This document shows positions 50,580 through 63,134 of a DNA stretch of 64,000 nt, one piece after another. The notes beneath the pieces were generated by a model, which had not been told where the DNA came from, did not search any database, and saw nothing but the letters and a program-made list of their open reading frames with translations. How positions within the stretch are numbered: the first letter of the stretch is position 1; each line of letters starts with the position of its first letter. The stretch lies in NCBI GenBank assembly GCA_028386065.3, contig JAKUCV010000212.1, forward strand, positions 17,202 through 81,201. The letters run 5' to 3'. The position numbers and the translations under genes are program-made. This stretch comes from Turnera subulata (taxonomy: Eukaryota; Streptophyta; Magnoliopsida; Malpighiales; Passifloraceae).

Positions 50580-52621
50580 TTAGAAATAATAATCATCCAA
50601 CTGTCGACCACAGCGGACAACCAACATATCTCAATATCCGATCAAAAACGACAAGTGATACTCATCTGACAATTATCAATAGAAACCGACAACAAACAAA
50701 GGACAACTGGCAACCGATGCCAACAATAATAGACTACTCACGACCAACGATAACAACATACATCAGCAAGCCAACAACCGATGCCGACCACGGCAACCAA
50801 CTAAACCGAGGACTGATAACCTCTCAGGGTATGATCATGAGACATCGTGCATGTGAATATTATACATCACACCTACCAAAGGTAATATCAGCAACACAGA
50901 GATCTTCACAACAAATATCATCGAACTTCACAAAAAGATATCAACAATCATAAAATGCAATAGAACTTATGTAGTTCCAAAACCAACCATCCCGGTTATC
51001 ATGGGTGGCATGACGTATATACAACCTCACCTGATACTCCTCGAAAGCCGACATCCGGTTAAGTCTTGATATTCCTATAATATAACAACAGTAATCACTT
51101 ATAATGCACAAACAAGATGATTATGCATGATGCTGGTTAACAGTTATTAGACGGCTTATCAGTTCTTTTTATTATTTCCATAATTATCTTATTCGTTTCT
51201 GTGGAGGTTACTAATATTCTATTTCCCATCTGATATACCAATCATATTCAACATAAGTCAAAACCAAAACCGAGCGTCCAAGCCGATATCCCGGCCCTTA
51301 GGCCGCTTATGACAATAAGGCATATATACGTACACTTACACGTAGTGTATATTTAAGATAATATATTTGTAAATAAATCAAGTTACGACCCGTTAAATAC
51401 TCACAGTCCATATGACGTAAATAATACTTATTAAACATAATTATTCATACAAATTCTATTTGTAATTAATTGAAGTTATGACCTATATATACATATATAT
51501 TAGCTAGAAGAAATAACTGTTGTAAACGATATATATATTTAGTAAATCTTATATAATCGTAAGTACTTATATACATAAAATTGTAATCATTAATTAAATA
51601 AAAATACAGTCTAGCAATATCTATGCCGGTGAAAATAGCTACAGTACGTTATACGATATATATGTATATACTTGTATAAGATTAAAATCAATAATTTAAT
51701 TAAGATATAGGTCTAATATTATTTTAGCCTAGGATTATGGAAATGAATATAATAGAAATATATATACATGTCTAGGCCTTTTATAATTCAATTAAAACAT
51801 AATTAGGGAAATTTGGAAATTAAACTCAGTAGGCCTTCACGAACGTTTAGCCCAACGGAGGATAAATCTAATATCATCACAATTTCGAAAATTAAATGAG
51901 AGACATAATTAAAATAAATAAACGACATGGGCTGAAACGCCCAGACCCGTATTTACCGTACACGGTAAACACGTGCCGGAACTGTGACGACCCAACCAAC
52001 ACAAGCCTAAGCATACAGTGTATAAAACAATAATCTGGCCAACAACCCAATATCAAAACTGAAAACCGGCCCTTCGGCCCAACGTGGAACTCGTCACCCG
52101 AACCCCGGGGACATCAACAACAACAACCATCCGGCCCAATGGCCCATTTACAACATATGCACAGCAGAAAACTCAATATGCACAGCGGAAGACTTATGAC
52201 TCACATGACGACATATGCAAAGCCCAATGCAACTAATGGATCCGAGTCCTATCCGAGGGTACGCTTCAGCTTGCCCTGTACGTACCTGCACTACAAACAA
52301 CTCATCCTACGGGATGAAACCCCGCAGGCGAGGGGTGAGTCCGAAGCGCTCACCGACGAAAGATAAACAGAGATATATATAATCAACCGTAACACTTTCG
52401 AAGTAATACAACCATCAAAACAGAAGAATCTAACACAAACAACAAAACAGAGGAATCCAACAACAAACAGCACCAACAGAGGAATCCTACTAAATCATAT
52501 CAAGGCCAAGACCAAAAGGATGCTTATTAACTTTTATTACCAATTTTACCTTCCGGCCCGTCACTGGACAAGCTATACTTGGTTATTAACTAATTCTGGA
52601 TGCCAAGCCCAACCACAATCC

Positions 52622-52719
52622 GGGATCAACATCCCCATATCACAAATCCGGGATCAACATCCCAATATCACAAATCCGGGATCAACATCCCAATATCACA
52701 AATCCGGGGTCAACACCCC
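52622..52719 (-). repeat. 28-bp hairpin array in LTR D
   Basis: Four units start at 52622, 52650, 52678 and 52706, exactly 28 bp apart. Three carry GGGATCAACATCCC and the fourth GGGGTCAACACCCC, where an A-T pair has become a G-C pair by changes on both sides of the stem. Confidence 0.92.
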
Positions 52720-52949
52720 AATCAACCAACCAACCGGCCATGACACCACAGAACTAGTCTCTAACCATCTAGTCGTACCACTACTTTCCAAGTGTCAATT
52801 ATATCGTCATCTCAAGTATTCCTCTTTCATCAATCAATAGCCCATTTCCTCAATTTATTTTCATATCAACAATTCCAATTCACTAACAGCAAGTCATGTA
52901 AATCCAAACACAATTCAACGGTTCAATCAAACAACAAAGCATATCCAAC

Positions 52950-53093
52950 AGAGCAAATAGTCACATATCAAGACAGTCCATCTTCACATCAGCCAACAAG
53001 CACCGTAAATATAACATAACCAGAGCAAATAGTCACATATCAAGACAGTCCATCTTCACATCAGCCAACAAGCACCGTAAATATAACATAACC
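52950..53093. repeat. Perfect 72-bp tandem duplication in LTR D
   Basis: The segment starting AGAGCAAATAGTCACATATC at 52950 is repeated without a change at 53022, ending CATAACC. The identity suggests a very recent event. Confidence 0.92.
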
Positions 53094-53243
53094 AAGAACA
53101 TAAATAAGGGGACAATCATAACCCAAACACATACGATACTTCTATGTGTGACCTTCTAAGTCTAGTTAATTTTATTATCCAGTTTTAATTTGGGCCCTGT
53201 CACGTATCAAGTGTTGGTTGGTCTGCAGTGCCACTTTCCAAAC

Positions 53244-53463
53244 AGGCATCGACATGCCAACCGGATATTCGGCATATCCGAGCCACTGGGTATTCGGTAT
53301 ACCCTCACCACAAGTATCAACATACCAACCGGATATTCGGCATATCCGAGCCACTGAGTATTCGGTATACCCTCACCACAAATATCAACATACCAACCGG
53401 ATATTCGGCATATCCGAGCCACTGGGTATTCGGTATACCCCCAACCACAAACATCGACCAGAC
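53244..53463 (-). repeat. 68-bp array with two hairpins per unit in LTR D
   Basis: Three units (CCGGATATTCGG at 53261, 53329 and 53397). Each unit carries GGATATTCGGCATATCC and GGGTATTCGGTATACCC (6-bp stems, 5-base loops), separated by a GTATCAACATAC-type hairpin; the array opens with GGCATCGACATGCC. Confidence 0.92.
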
Positions 53464-55296
53464 CACTCCATACCAACACTTAATGTCCGTGACGCTAATA
53501 GTCTAAGTGAGGTTAACCAATTATTCATTTTTATTAAATTACCAATTATCAAATCCCTGAGCAGACAACTTGCCTCACAACTCATCTGGGTTATCTCATC
53601 TTATCACAAATCAACCAAGATTTATAAACACTCCAGTTATCACCAGTAAATAAGCCAATTAACGAAGCAATATATCACAATGTATAATCAACAACATTTA
53701 ATCAATTAAACCAAGTAATACACAACATACACAGGTCTGACACGATTCAACAACAAACATCAACAATTCCATAGCAATCAGGTAACAGTCAACAATTATT
53801 CCAGCAGATCAATCAAACAACAAAAATACACAAACAACAAAGATACACACACAGCATTACGGGCACATATCAAGGTTTATCCATCCTCACCTTGGCCGAT
53901 TACTCAACTCCGGAAAACAATGACCGGTCTAACGCCGGCTCCTCGGGAAACTGCCCGATATCCAAACCTATGCACAAAACAATGTACACACACATAAATG
54001 CACATAATCGGTATACTATGATGCCAATACTATGAAATATCCCATCCCGGTTCATATTCGTTTTTATCTCCATTTATCGAAAATATTTAACCGTACGTAT
54101 ATCCGAATATAATTTCGGTACTATACTTTAATTAAAACTCTTTTCAGAATATATTTTCATAAAATAACTATAATTCCCAAAATAACAATTACTATATTTT
54201 TTCTGGAATTTATAATATATATATATATATATATATTCCATAATATTTCCATAAAATTATTATACTTACCAAATATAGTTTCCAATTATTATTTTCTTTA
54301 GAAAACTCCATTTCCAGAAAATATAACCATATAACTTATTTTTCCGATAATAAATACGAATTTATTAATATACATGTATATATTTCCCAAGCTATTCCCG
54401 TATGCATAAATATTAATTATTTTCCAGAAAAATTATAATCCATACTTTATATATTTTATATTTCCAGAATTATATTTATACATTTATTATTATTATTATT
54501 TTTTTATTTTTTTTTAAGTTTCCGGACTGGGCCAAATACTCAAGCCCAGGTCTACTCCCACAGCCCATCAAATAACCCAACTAACCCATACCAGCCCATA
54601 AACCATTAGCCCAAACCCCATCCCAATCGTAACCCAAGCCCAAGCAAAAAAATGAAAAGAAACTACACAGCCCACTAACACCCAGGCCCGAAATTGAACC
54701 CAAACCACAAACCAGCCCACATGCTCCAACCCAACAACTAAACCCTACCCAAACCCAACCAAATAAGTCGGGTCAAGACCAACGTAAATGGGTCGTCATC
54801 CTATGCTTACCCCAGGAGCTGCAGCGGCGGTGAGGGCGGCGACGAAGGAACGGCGCGTCGTGGCAGCTGCAGCGCACGACGAGGTTGTGGAGGCACGGCG
54901 AGACTTCGTCCAGGTCGGCCTTCAAGCGACGATGACGGCGTGTCAGGGAGGAAGGAAGGAGGAAGATCCGAGGAAGGGCGGCGAGGCAAGGCTGCAGGCG
55001 TGCTAGGCGGTCTGCTCGTCGGCGTCACGGTTGCGGTTGCAAACGAGCGGCAGCGAGGTGGCAAGTCGCACGACGAGCGTCTCGTTGGCTGGCAGCTACA
55101 GGACTCGGACGGCGGTTGCGTGTGGCTCCGGCAGCGCTGCTGTAAGGAGAAGGGAAAGAGGAGGCCGTTGGGTCGCGGCGTGCGACGGCGGTCGTCCTGG
55201 TGGAGATGCGTGCGTGGAGAGGTGGCGGCGTGTGAAGGGGAGAAGAGGCAATGGTCTCGGGCTTCTTGTGGACGGGCGGAAGGGAGGAGGAGTAGG

Positions 55297-55337
55297 AGAG
55301 AAAAAAGAAAAGAAAAGAAAAGAAAAGAAAAGAAAAG
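55297..55337. repeat. (AAAAG)n microsatellite in LTR D
   Basis: Eight or so AAAAG units next to the GC-rich island. Confidence 0.9.
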
Positions 55338-56765
55338 TAAGGAGAGGAAATGGGTTTCGGTGGGCGTGTGCTGAGTTTTTTTTGTGTTTCTAGTTTTTGC
55401 AGATTGTGAGTGTGTAGTGAAGCAGGGAATATGGTAACGGTCGCAGAGGTTGGGTTGCAAGTGTTGGCAGTGTTTTCTTTGCAGAAGATGGCGTGCATGG
55501 AAAAGGAAGGTAGAGTCACGGGAAAAGAAAAGCGAAAAGGATCACAGGTAAAGAAGAAAAAGAAAACAAGGTGGTTCACAGGTGAAACAGGGAAGGGCGG
55601 CTGCGTGACTCAATCACGCAGTCGTGTCCCGACCGGACCAGAAAATAACCGTAATACCCCCCTTAGTTATTTTCCGGTGTGATTTTTTGAGAAATTCCGA
55701 AACCCGAAAAATACCAACTTAGTTCTGAAAAATCCACGGAAAAATCACGAGCGCGGGAAAACTCACGGTTTCGAAAAATGACTCCCGATTTACCTTGAAT
55801 TAATTACCCGAGATTAATTCAACAGTAAATCATGGTAAAACGACTTCTATAGTCCCGGTAAAAATCAAAAATTTTACTCGGGCTGTTACATGGGCGTTTT
55901 ATTAATTAGCTCAATTAAAATTAAATAATCGAAAGTTAAATACAATGGGCCTTTTACGAGCCCAGGTAAGCGTAAATAAAATTAAAACCGGAAATTAAAA
56001 TCCTATGGGCCTTTTAAATAGCCCAATCGGAAAATAAGAGCATAAATTAAATAAACACATAAAATTAAATAAAAACATAATTAAATAAAAACATAAAAGC
56101 ATAATTTAAATAAATAAAGCATAAATTAGATTGCATAAAATAAAATCATTGGTTAATATTAATTAAGTTAATTAATCATTTAATTATCGTCGTTTAATGT
56201 CCGTGTCCGTTTAATATCATTCCGGTTCGTTAATATGATGCATATGGATAGTCCAAGGCTCGGGTTGTACCCAAAAGGTCCATTCCGAGCTCGCCGAAAA
56301 ATTCCTGAGACAGCTGGAGCCTCGCCGGATTCCGGCCAAGCACTTTTCATGCACCCACAAAACCAAATTCCTCAGTTACTATAGATCTCCCAGCAACAAC
56401 TCAGCCTAATTCCTCCACACCACGGCAACAACAACACCCAACATCATTGTCCCCAAAGCCATCAACACCATAACAATTCAACACAAGCAACCCGCATCCA
56501 CCGTCAAACACCAAACAAAACCCAGAAACACCACCACGCATCTAAAACACATCCACTACAATCAATCACAGGACCCAAACTGAAAACCACAAGAACAATT
56601 AAAGGAAACAAGGGCAGAAAGGAAGACAGCAGGCCAGGGGCTCACCAGTGCGATGGCACTGTGCGGCGGCCGGAAAGCAAGAAAAGAGGGGAAGAGAGTT
56701 TGGTGGCGATTTGCAGAGGCGGCAGAGGGAGAAGAAAACAGGGGAGGAAGGTTGAGATGGGAGTG

Positions 56766-58830
56766 TGATGCGTGTGCTATCCTACAAGTGCACAGGGTTG
56801 TTGTAGTACTTAAATCAAGGTCGTATCCACAGGGACTGGGTTGAATCTGTTCTCCTTCAATTTCGAACAAACTAGACTTGAAAACAATTAAACAAGAGTG
56901 GATTGGATTATTAATGATTAAAACTAAAAATGAGCAGTAAGGTGAATATAACAGCAATCTAATCGAGGAAGAGATCAGAAATGGTGAGTTCTTAGGCATC
57001 CGGGGTCCACATGTCCTGATTTATGCTTATAAATTACTCAACAGCATCATCATAGGCTGAGCCTGTGGATGAGGCTGTGACTAATTAGATGTCTTGTCGG
57101 GGCTCCCAACCTAAGATACTATCAACGGCTTTCAATCTTATTAATAGTTCCTTAAGCTTCCACCTACCCCCTGTCACTAGAGTAGACGTCCACTTAAGGA
57201 TGAGGTTCAATGTTGGTGCAAATTCCCACAGTCTCTCCCTGCCTTCTTTCGAATGTCTAAGGAGTGAAGGCTGACTATTGTAGGTCTAGCACTCCTGGCT
57301 TCTCCTTTCGGTCCTTCACCAGGCTGCTACTAAACTAAGAATATGCTACCCAATAATCAATCAAGAATCAAACTAGGAGTTGTTTTATCTTTTGACTATG
57401 CTGTCACGGAATGAGGCTGTACTGGGCACAGCCTGATGCTGTTGACAGCAAGGGAGTCAATTATAAGATTGGTTCTTGCAGGCGCTCTCAACCTATACTG
57501 CACCCATTTGCTTTCGCTCACAGGTGCCTCCTATGGTTCTCATCATCCATGTGCTCTCGCATTGGTCAAACTCAGGGGGTTAAGATTGGTGTTGAGGCTA
57601 ATTCCTCAATTAGTTTCTAACCTCGTCACAACCTAAAAACTAAGAGTTTGGTTGTTGTTGTTCTAGTAGCTATGGTTTCTCCTTTCGGGTCCTCACCTAG
57701 CTACCTGTGTTCATGCATGAGTTTGATCAGAACCTAGACATGGAGAAGGTTCTCAACAACTAAGCAAGAAAAAGGGTTAAGAACATGAGCAATTTATTTA
57801 GCAAAAACTGAGTACAAGCTTCCCTCTTCAACCTAAGAAGGGGTTGTTTAATTCATAATCAAGGTTACAGAATCAATGGAAGAATGGATTGGCATAGTGT
57901 TTTTTTGAACAATCTGGAGGTTAGGGACAACATGGTTACTGCCCAGAAAGGCTGCAAAATCGTGTTTTCCCTTGAACCCTTGGTGTTTCTGGGTCCCACC
58001 CTTGTTCCAGGAATTTTGTAAGTTTGAGGGGTGTCTTTGTCGATGGGATCCCCCTTTCGTGTCTTCTCCCTTCCTCTTTTGTAGGTGCAGCTCTCTTGTT
58101 CTTCTTCCTCCCAACTTGCTGGAAAGTATGGGCGCTCAGTTTTCCAGCGTGTGTTGTCAGGACAAGAGTGATGGGAAGTAAGTTGATTGGTGGATTGTAA
58201 GTTCCAAGGTGCTCCTTTGCAGAAGATAATTGTTTTTTTTAAGGTAGATTCCCTCTGAGTGGCATGTGCCCATTCCTTTTTCCCTGGAAAGTGCTCTGGT
58301 ACGTCAGGAGAATGTTTGTTTATGTTGGTGGAGCAGGTGGTGCAAGTGGTGCAAATTTTATATTCCTTCTGCGATTTCTGGGTTTGCAGGGCGCACAGAC
58401 TGATGCTGTGGCTGATGCTGTTGCAGTTCTTCTCCAACTTTCCTTTCGATTGACTTCTGCTTCTTCTGCCGATGATGAGGTGTCATGTGGACTTCTTGGA
58501 TCAAAGTTAGGGAAACGATCTTCAATGGAAATCTTGTGATTTGAAGGTTGTTTGAGGCCTTCAATTGAATTCTCGATGAACAATAGCCTTAGGGACAGGC
58601 TCAAGGGTTCTGCAACAGGCTCATGCTGTGGCTGATGCTGTATCTTCACATTCTTCAATGAAATCTTCTTGAATTGATTGAAATGCACCTGAAATCACTA
58701 ATCATACAGTAAGGGATGGAAATTGGAGGAATATAGTGGAATATTGCATAGCAGGCATATAATCATAATGAATTTAGAACAATTTGCGTCCAAAATTATG
58801 CTCTAAACTATGCATATTTCACATGCATCA
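56766..58830. mobile_element. Probable inserted element inside LTR C
   Basis: A 2.07-kb segment unlike the rest of C begins TGATGCGTGTGCTATCCTAC and ends CACATGCATCA, so it has short inverted ends (TGATGC/GCATCA) of LTR type. The flanking five bases are GAGTG and CAATG, only a partial match. The opening sequence (CTACAAGTGCACAGGG, then GTATCCACAGGGACTG) resembles a dispersed plant retrotransposon sequence I have seen in several genomes, but I cannot name it. No coding domain is recognised. Confidence 0.55.
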
Positions 58831-60176
58831 CAATGATGTCTTGCTGCAACGGTCATCGTGGTGTGTTGCAGAGGGGTAAGGCGACAGGTTTGTTGTGGTG
58901 GCAGAGGAAAGGAGATGGAAAGCAAGAGAGGAGGGTGAGAGGGAGGTGTGAAATAACGGTGAAGGGAAGGAGATAGGAACAAGGGGTGAGAGAATTGAGA
59001 GTGAATAATTGAGGGAGAGGAGGTATTGATTTATAAAAAAAAATTGATTTGGATAAGGGGTCCATTCGGTGGAGAAGAGAGGAAGAAGACATGGGGGAAA
59101 AAGGTTGGAAGAGAAAAAAAAAAACAGTGGGAAGGAAGAAGACGAAGGGAGAGGGGAAAAAGAAATTGAAAAGGGAGTTTGTCAACAAAAGAGCATATGC
59201 ATATGTTGGGTGAGTGGAAGAGAAAAACAAGGAAAATTATAAGAAAAAGGACAAATTATGAAAAAGAAGAAAAAAAAAGGTAAGATGCAGACAAGAAAAT
59301 AATGGAGAAGATTAATGTGGTTTTTTTTAAAAAAAAATAGAGATGGAAGGAAAATAATGGCTTTCTAAAAACACTCTCTCTTGATTTTCGAACACTCATA
59401 GCTTAGGGTTATGAAACTGATAAATGATCTTCCTTGATCCTGCAAGAACGAATCTTTGAACTAACTGGATTACAAAAGGGGCTTGAGATTAGATTGACAT
59501 CTTGAGTATGGATCCTTCTATCTCGCCTGAGTAATCAGTTAGGCTGAAGGCTCTCGTCCCCTTGTGAACTTATTTGTACTTAAAGTGAAACATATTTGTT
59601 AGAAAATTTTTCATAAAATATTTAATTTTTATATAGAATTCAAAATAAAATTCTTAAAACTCCCTTAAAGTATAAGATGAAATTTCTTTAGAAATCAATT
59701 GTTAATAAATTATTAAAATTAATATGTAAATACTTAATCGGAAATCATAAGAAAAATTTCTTTATGGTAATAAGCATGAGATGATCGTTATAAAAATTAT
59801 TTGGTGACTCGAACAAGTCCCTGAATTAAATCCGGGGTTCGGTTGATCATTGGAAAATTTGCTAAGGGTTAAGCAAAATTATAAAAATAATGAAAATTGA
59901 CTCGGATTGGTAAAATTCTTGATTAACCGCGATAAAAATTTTATTAACCACCGTAAAAGTCAAAAAAGCTTGGTAAAAATCATTTTACCCGTGTCGTTAC
60001 AACTTTGGTCCGTAAAATCCACGAAAAAATTCCAAGCGCGGGAAAAACCTCGGTTTCGAAAAACGATGCATGATTTACCTTGAATTAACTACCCAAGATT
60101 AATTCATTCGGTAAATCACTGTATAACGACTTTTACAGTCCCGGTAAAAATCTAAATTTTTACCTGGGCTGTTACA

Positions 60177-61290
60177 TCGAGTCTCACTCTCCTCAACTAG
60201 TATAAAAAAAAAGAATATTTTTATTCTTTCATTGAAAAATTTATTGATCTTAAGGGCTATAAAATAATTCACTCCAAAATTTTGTAAATATTCTTAGTAT
60301 TTCATTAAAAAAATTTTACAATTTCACAAATTATATAATAATGCATATTTTATAATTATAAGTATTGTAAAATTTTTTAAAAAAATAAAGTTTCGGTATA
60401 AAATAAAAATAGAATTTGAGTAAATTAATTTTTTATATAACTAAAATTTCATCTTGCCGCTTTGGTTTTGTGTAACGTTAGTTATTTTTTAAAAAAATGG
60501 AGCAAATAACATAAACTAAAAAAAAGTATGTGGTTTATCATGATATGAATTATGATATAACTTTTAAAATTCAAAACAAAATCAATAAAATACTAAAAAT
60601 AGTTATCAAATTATGGAGTAAATTATTATATAGCCCTGAAAATTATTAAATCTTTCAATAAAATACTAAAAATATTCATAGAATATTAAAATGGATTATT
60701 CTTTAGTCTTAATTTTTTGTATAAATTTTATTAAAATATTAAAATATTCATACCACATTAGAATAGAATATTCTATATCTTTAAAAGTTTTTAAAATTTC
60801 ACAATCAATTTATAGAAGGATGGATAGAATTGTTCGGTCGCTATTAGAATTTTAAAATATTTTCAATGAAATAGTGAAAATATTCATAAAATACTGGAAC
60901 GAATTGTTCTACAACTTTTAAAATTTTCAAAATTTCCCAAAGAAGTACTGATCATATACTTTAAATTATGGAGTGTATAATTCTTCAGATTCTTAAAATC
61001 TTTCAATTAAATAATTGTTATATTTATGTCATTATGAAATGAATTATTCTATATTTTTTTAAAATTTTAGTAATCTTTTAGTGATATATTAAAATATTTA
61101 AAGTATATTTGAATAAATTATTTATAACTTTTAAAAAATTAAAATTTTGCGGTGAAGTATTGAAATTTTCATAAAATACTGAAATAAATTATTTGGTTGC
61201 ATTTTAAAATTTTTGAATAAACTACTAAAAGCTTTCATATAATTTTGGAATTAATTATTCCATAAATTTTAAATTTTTTCCCAATTTTTA
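60177..61290. repeat. Degenerate AT-rich tandem repeat, period about 70 bp
   Basis: The block AATAAAATACTAAAAATATT, CATA, then GAATTATTCTATA and CTTTTAAAAT recurs with heavy divergence near 60583, 60657, 60731, 60868, 61006, 61079, 61151 and 61214, with weaker copies between at about 60800 and 60937. Spacing is 63-74 bp. Confidence 0.65.
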
Positions 61291-63134
61291 TAGAATGGTT
61301 TATTGCAAATAAGAAAACAAAATTTACTATCTATTAATATTTTAAATTGCAAATAAGAAAAAATTATATGGGTCAATATATAATTTTTATATAATGTTAG
61401 ACTAAATTGTAATTAGTATTTTTAATCCACTTGTTTAAATTCTGTTGGTCAATATTACTAGGGCTTTGGTACCTTGGACTTTGCAAAGGTACAGTAGCAA
61501 CCCCTTTATGCTTTCCACTTATTGTCCAGCCTGTCATTGTCCCTTAGAATATTTTATACAATTCTTATTTTCCTACTCAATCATTAATCATGAAATATTA
61601 AAAAAAAAATATGCCTATTTTCAAAGAACCTCCCCACAAAAATGCTGATATCAAGAAATTTTCTATATAAAAAAATACGTGTTGCACATTTTTCAATGTG
61701 TTTATAATTTTATTTCCATTAATAAGCAGTTTAATCATAAAAAAGACAACAAATTATTCTCTCCTTCTCCAAAACTTCCTGTGTGCGGGGTTAATAGTTA
61801 ATGGGAATTGCTATGGTACCCAGGGCAACGTTTGGGTATCAAATCCAAGCTGAAGTGGACTATTGATATCCTAACACTTAAGTAGGGAAGGGTTTTTAAA
61901 AATTATATTTACAAATGTGTTCTATAAAGTTAATAATTAAAAAAATGCCAAATTTTTTTTATTTTTTACAATATTATACCAATATCAAAATTCCTAAATA
62001 ATAACTCATCCATGTCTGGGTAAGTTAAAGCACTCATCTTTCTCTCATGTTCTTACATTAAACAAAATTCTCACCGATTGCAACTCTTTGGGTTATAAAC
62101 TATTAGCTTGTCTTTGCTTTTTACATTGTTGACGAATCATATCTTGTAAAAAATAAGTAATATTATTTTTTAAAAAGAAGGTGAAATTTATAAATTAAAA
62201 ATATTAGTACAAGTGATTAAAATATAAGTTTCAAAAAATAAATAATACATAAATAACTAATATAAATGATAAACTCATAGAAAAAGTTTAACATAATATG
62301 AAAATGTTAGAACATAAAATAAAAAAATATTTATTACTAAATAATGATATTTTCACATTAAAAAATAGATTATGTCAATTATTTAACCAAAATGGTATAT
62401 AATTAAGTAAATTAAAAAATTAAGAGAAAAATATTTTAAACACGATAATATTACCATTAAGACAAAAATGAAGAAACAAAAAAATTAATTTGATATATGA
62501 AAGAATTATTACCATTATTACTATTAGTATTATTCCAAAATTTATGACTAAATTTTTAAAAATTGTAGAAAATTATTGTTGATAAATATGATGCTTACGT
62601 AATTAATTAAAGAGTAAAAAAATAAATAAAATATTTAGACAAACACAATGAGTTTTTGGGATCATAAAAGAAAAATGATATATGAAATTTATGATATATA
62701 ATTAAACTTAATATATATAGGAAGTAAGTAATAAATAAAAATAATATTTAATTAATATTAAAATAAATTCATGTCTTGCAAAAACTTAAAAAAGTAGATT
62801 AACATAAGCACTATGCAAAAATAAAAAAATATTGTTAAAACTTTCTAATACAAATAAATGAGAAATCTATTATAAAAAATATTAAAAACAATGATAAAGA
62901 TTTATAAAGGATTCGTGCATCAGAATAATTATATAGAGTAGTCTATTCCAAAAATAACTATTTTTTTTAAAATAACTAAATTATTTTTAAAAATAAGTAA
63001 TATTTATACATAAAAATTAAATTAAAAATATAAATAATATATAATTCATATGAATTGTAGATAAAATAATTGTTTATTGAAAAAGGTAGTGAAAAATATA
63101 TTAGTACAAAATCTTTATAAAGGTAGATAGAAAT
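61291..63134. other. AT-rich intergenic
   Basis: Very AT-rich spacer with no recognisable gene, RNA gene or structured repeat. Confidence 0.6.

Larger units (their letters stand above)
51933..55890 (-). mobile_element. Solo LTR (copy D), complete
   Basis: On the minus strand it starts TGTAACAGCCCGAGTAAAA at 55890 and ends GGGTCTGGGCGTTTCA at 51933; length 3958 bp. It is flanked by the exact 5-bp duplication TGGGC (51928-51932 and 55891-55895). It lies inside element C. It carries two different hairpin arrays (52622-52719 and 53244-53463), a perfect 72-bp tandem duplication, a GC-rich island (about 54810-55290) and an (AAAAG)n run. No coding domain is recognised, so it is a solo LTR. Confidence 0.88.
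49734..60001 (-). mobile_element. Solo LTR (copy C), carrying nested elements
   Basis: On the minus strand it begins TGTAACGACACGGGTAAAA at 60001 and ends GGGTCGGGGTGTTTCA at 49734. It is flanked by an exact 5-bp duplication ACTTT (49729-49733 and 60002-60006). It contains element D (51933-55890) and probably a third insertion (56766-58830); without them C is about 4.2 kb. No internal retroviral domain is recognised. Its conserved box and hairpins are more diverged than those of A, B, D and F. Confidence 0.82.
46798..60176 (-). mobile_element. Long LTR (copy B), interrupted by nested element C
   Basis: Read on the minus strand, B begins TGTAACAGCCCAGG at 60176 and ends GGCCGAGGCGTCTCA at 46798. 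It is split by C: B occupies 60007-60176 and 46798-49733. The two parts join naturally across the ACTTT duplication: sequence left of C ends in CCAACTTT and sequence right of C resumes with GGTCCGTAAAATCCACG, matching the uninterrupted order in D. B itself lacks a matching flank duplication (CAAAA versus TCGAG) and has a primer-binding site next to it. No coding domain is recognised. It contains hairpin arrays (47432-47828), a GC-rich island and a long pyrimidine tract. Confidence 0.8.

Noticed and set aside
52622..53463. CRISPR-like array (regular 28-bp spacing)
   Set aside because: Plant nuclear LTR; units are contiguous tandem repeats without unique spacers.
54807..55579. Frames of 144-217 codons on both strands
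   Set aside because: GC-rich island and AAAAG run of solo LTR D; low-complexity and mutually overlapping.
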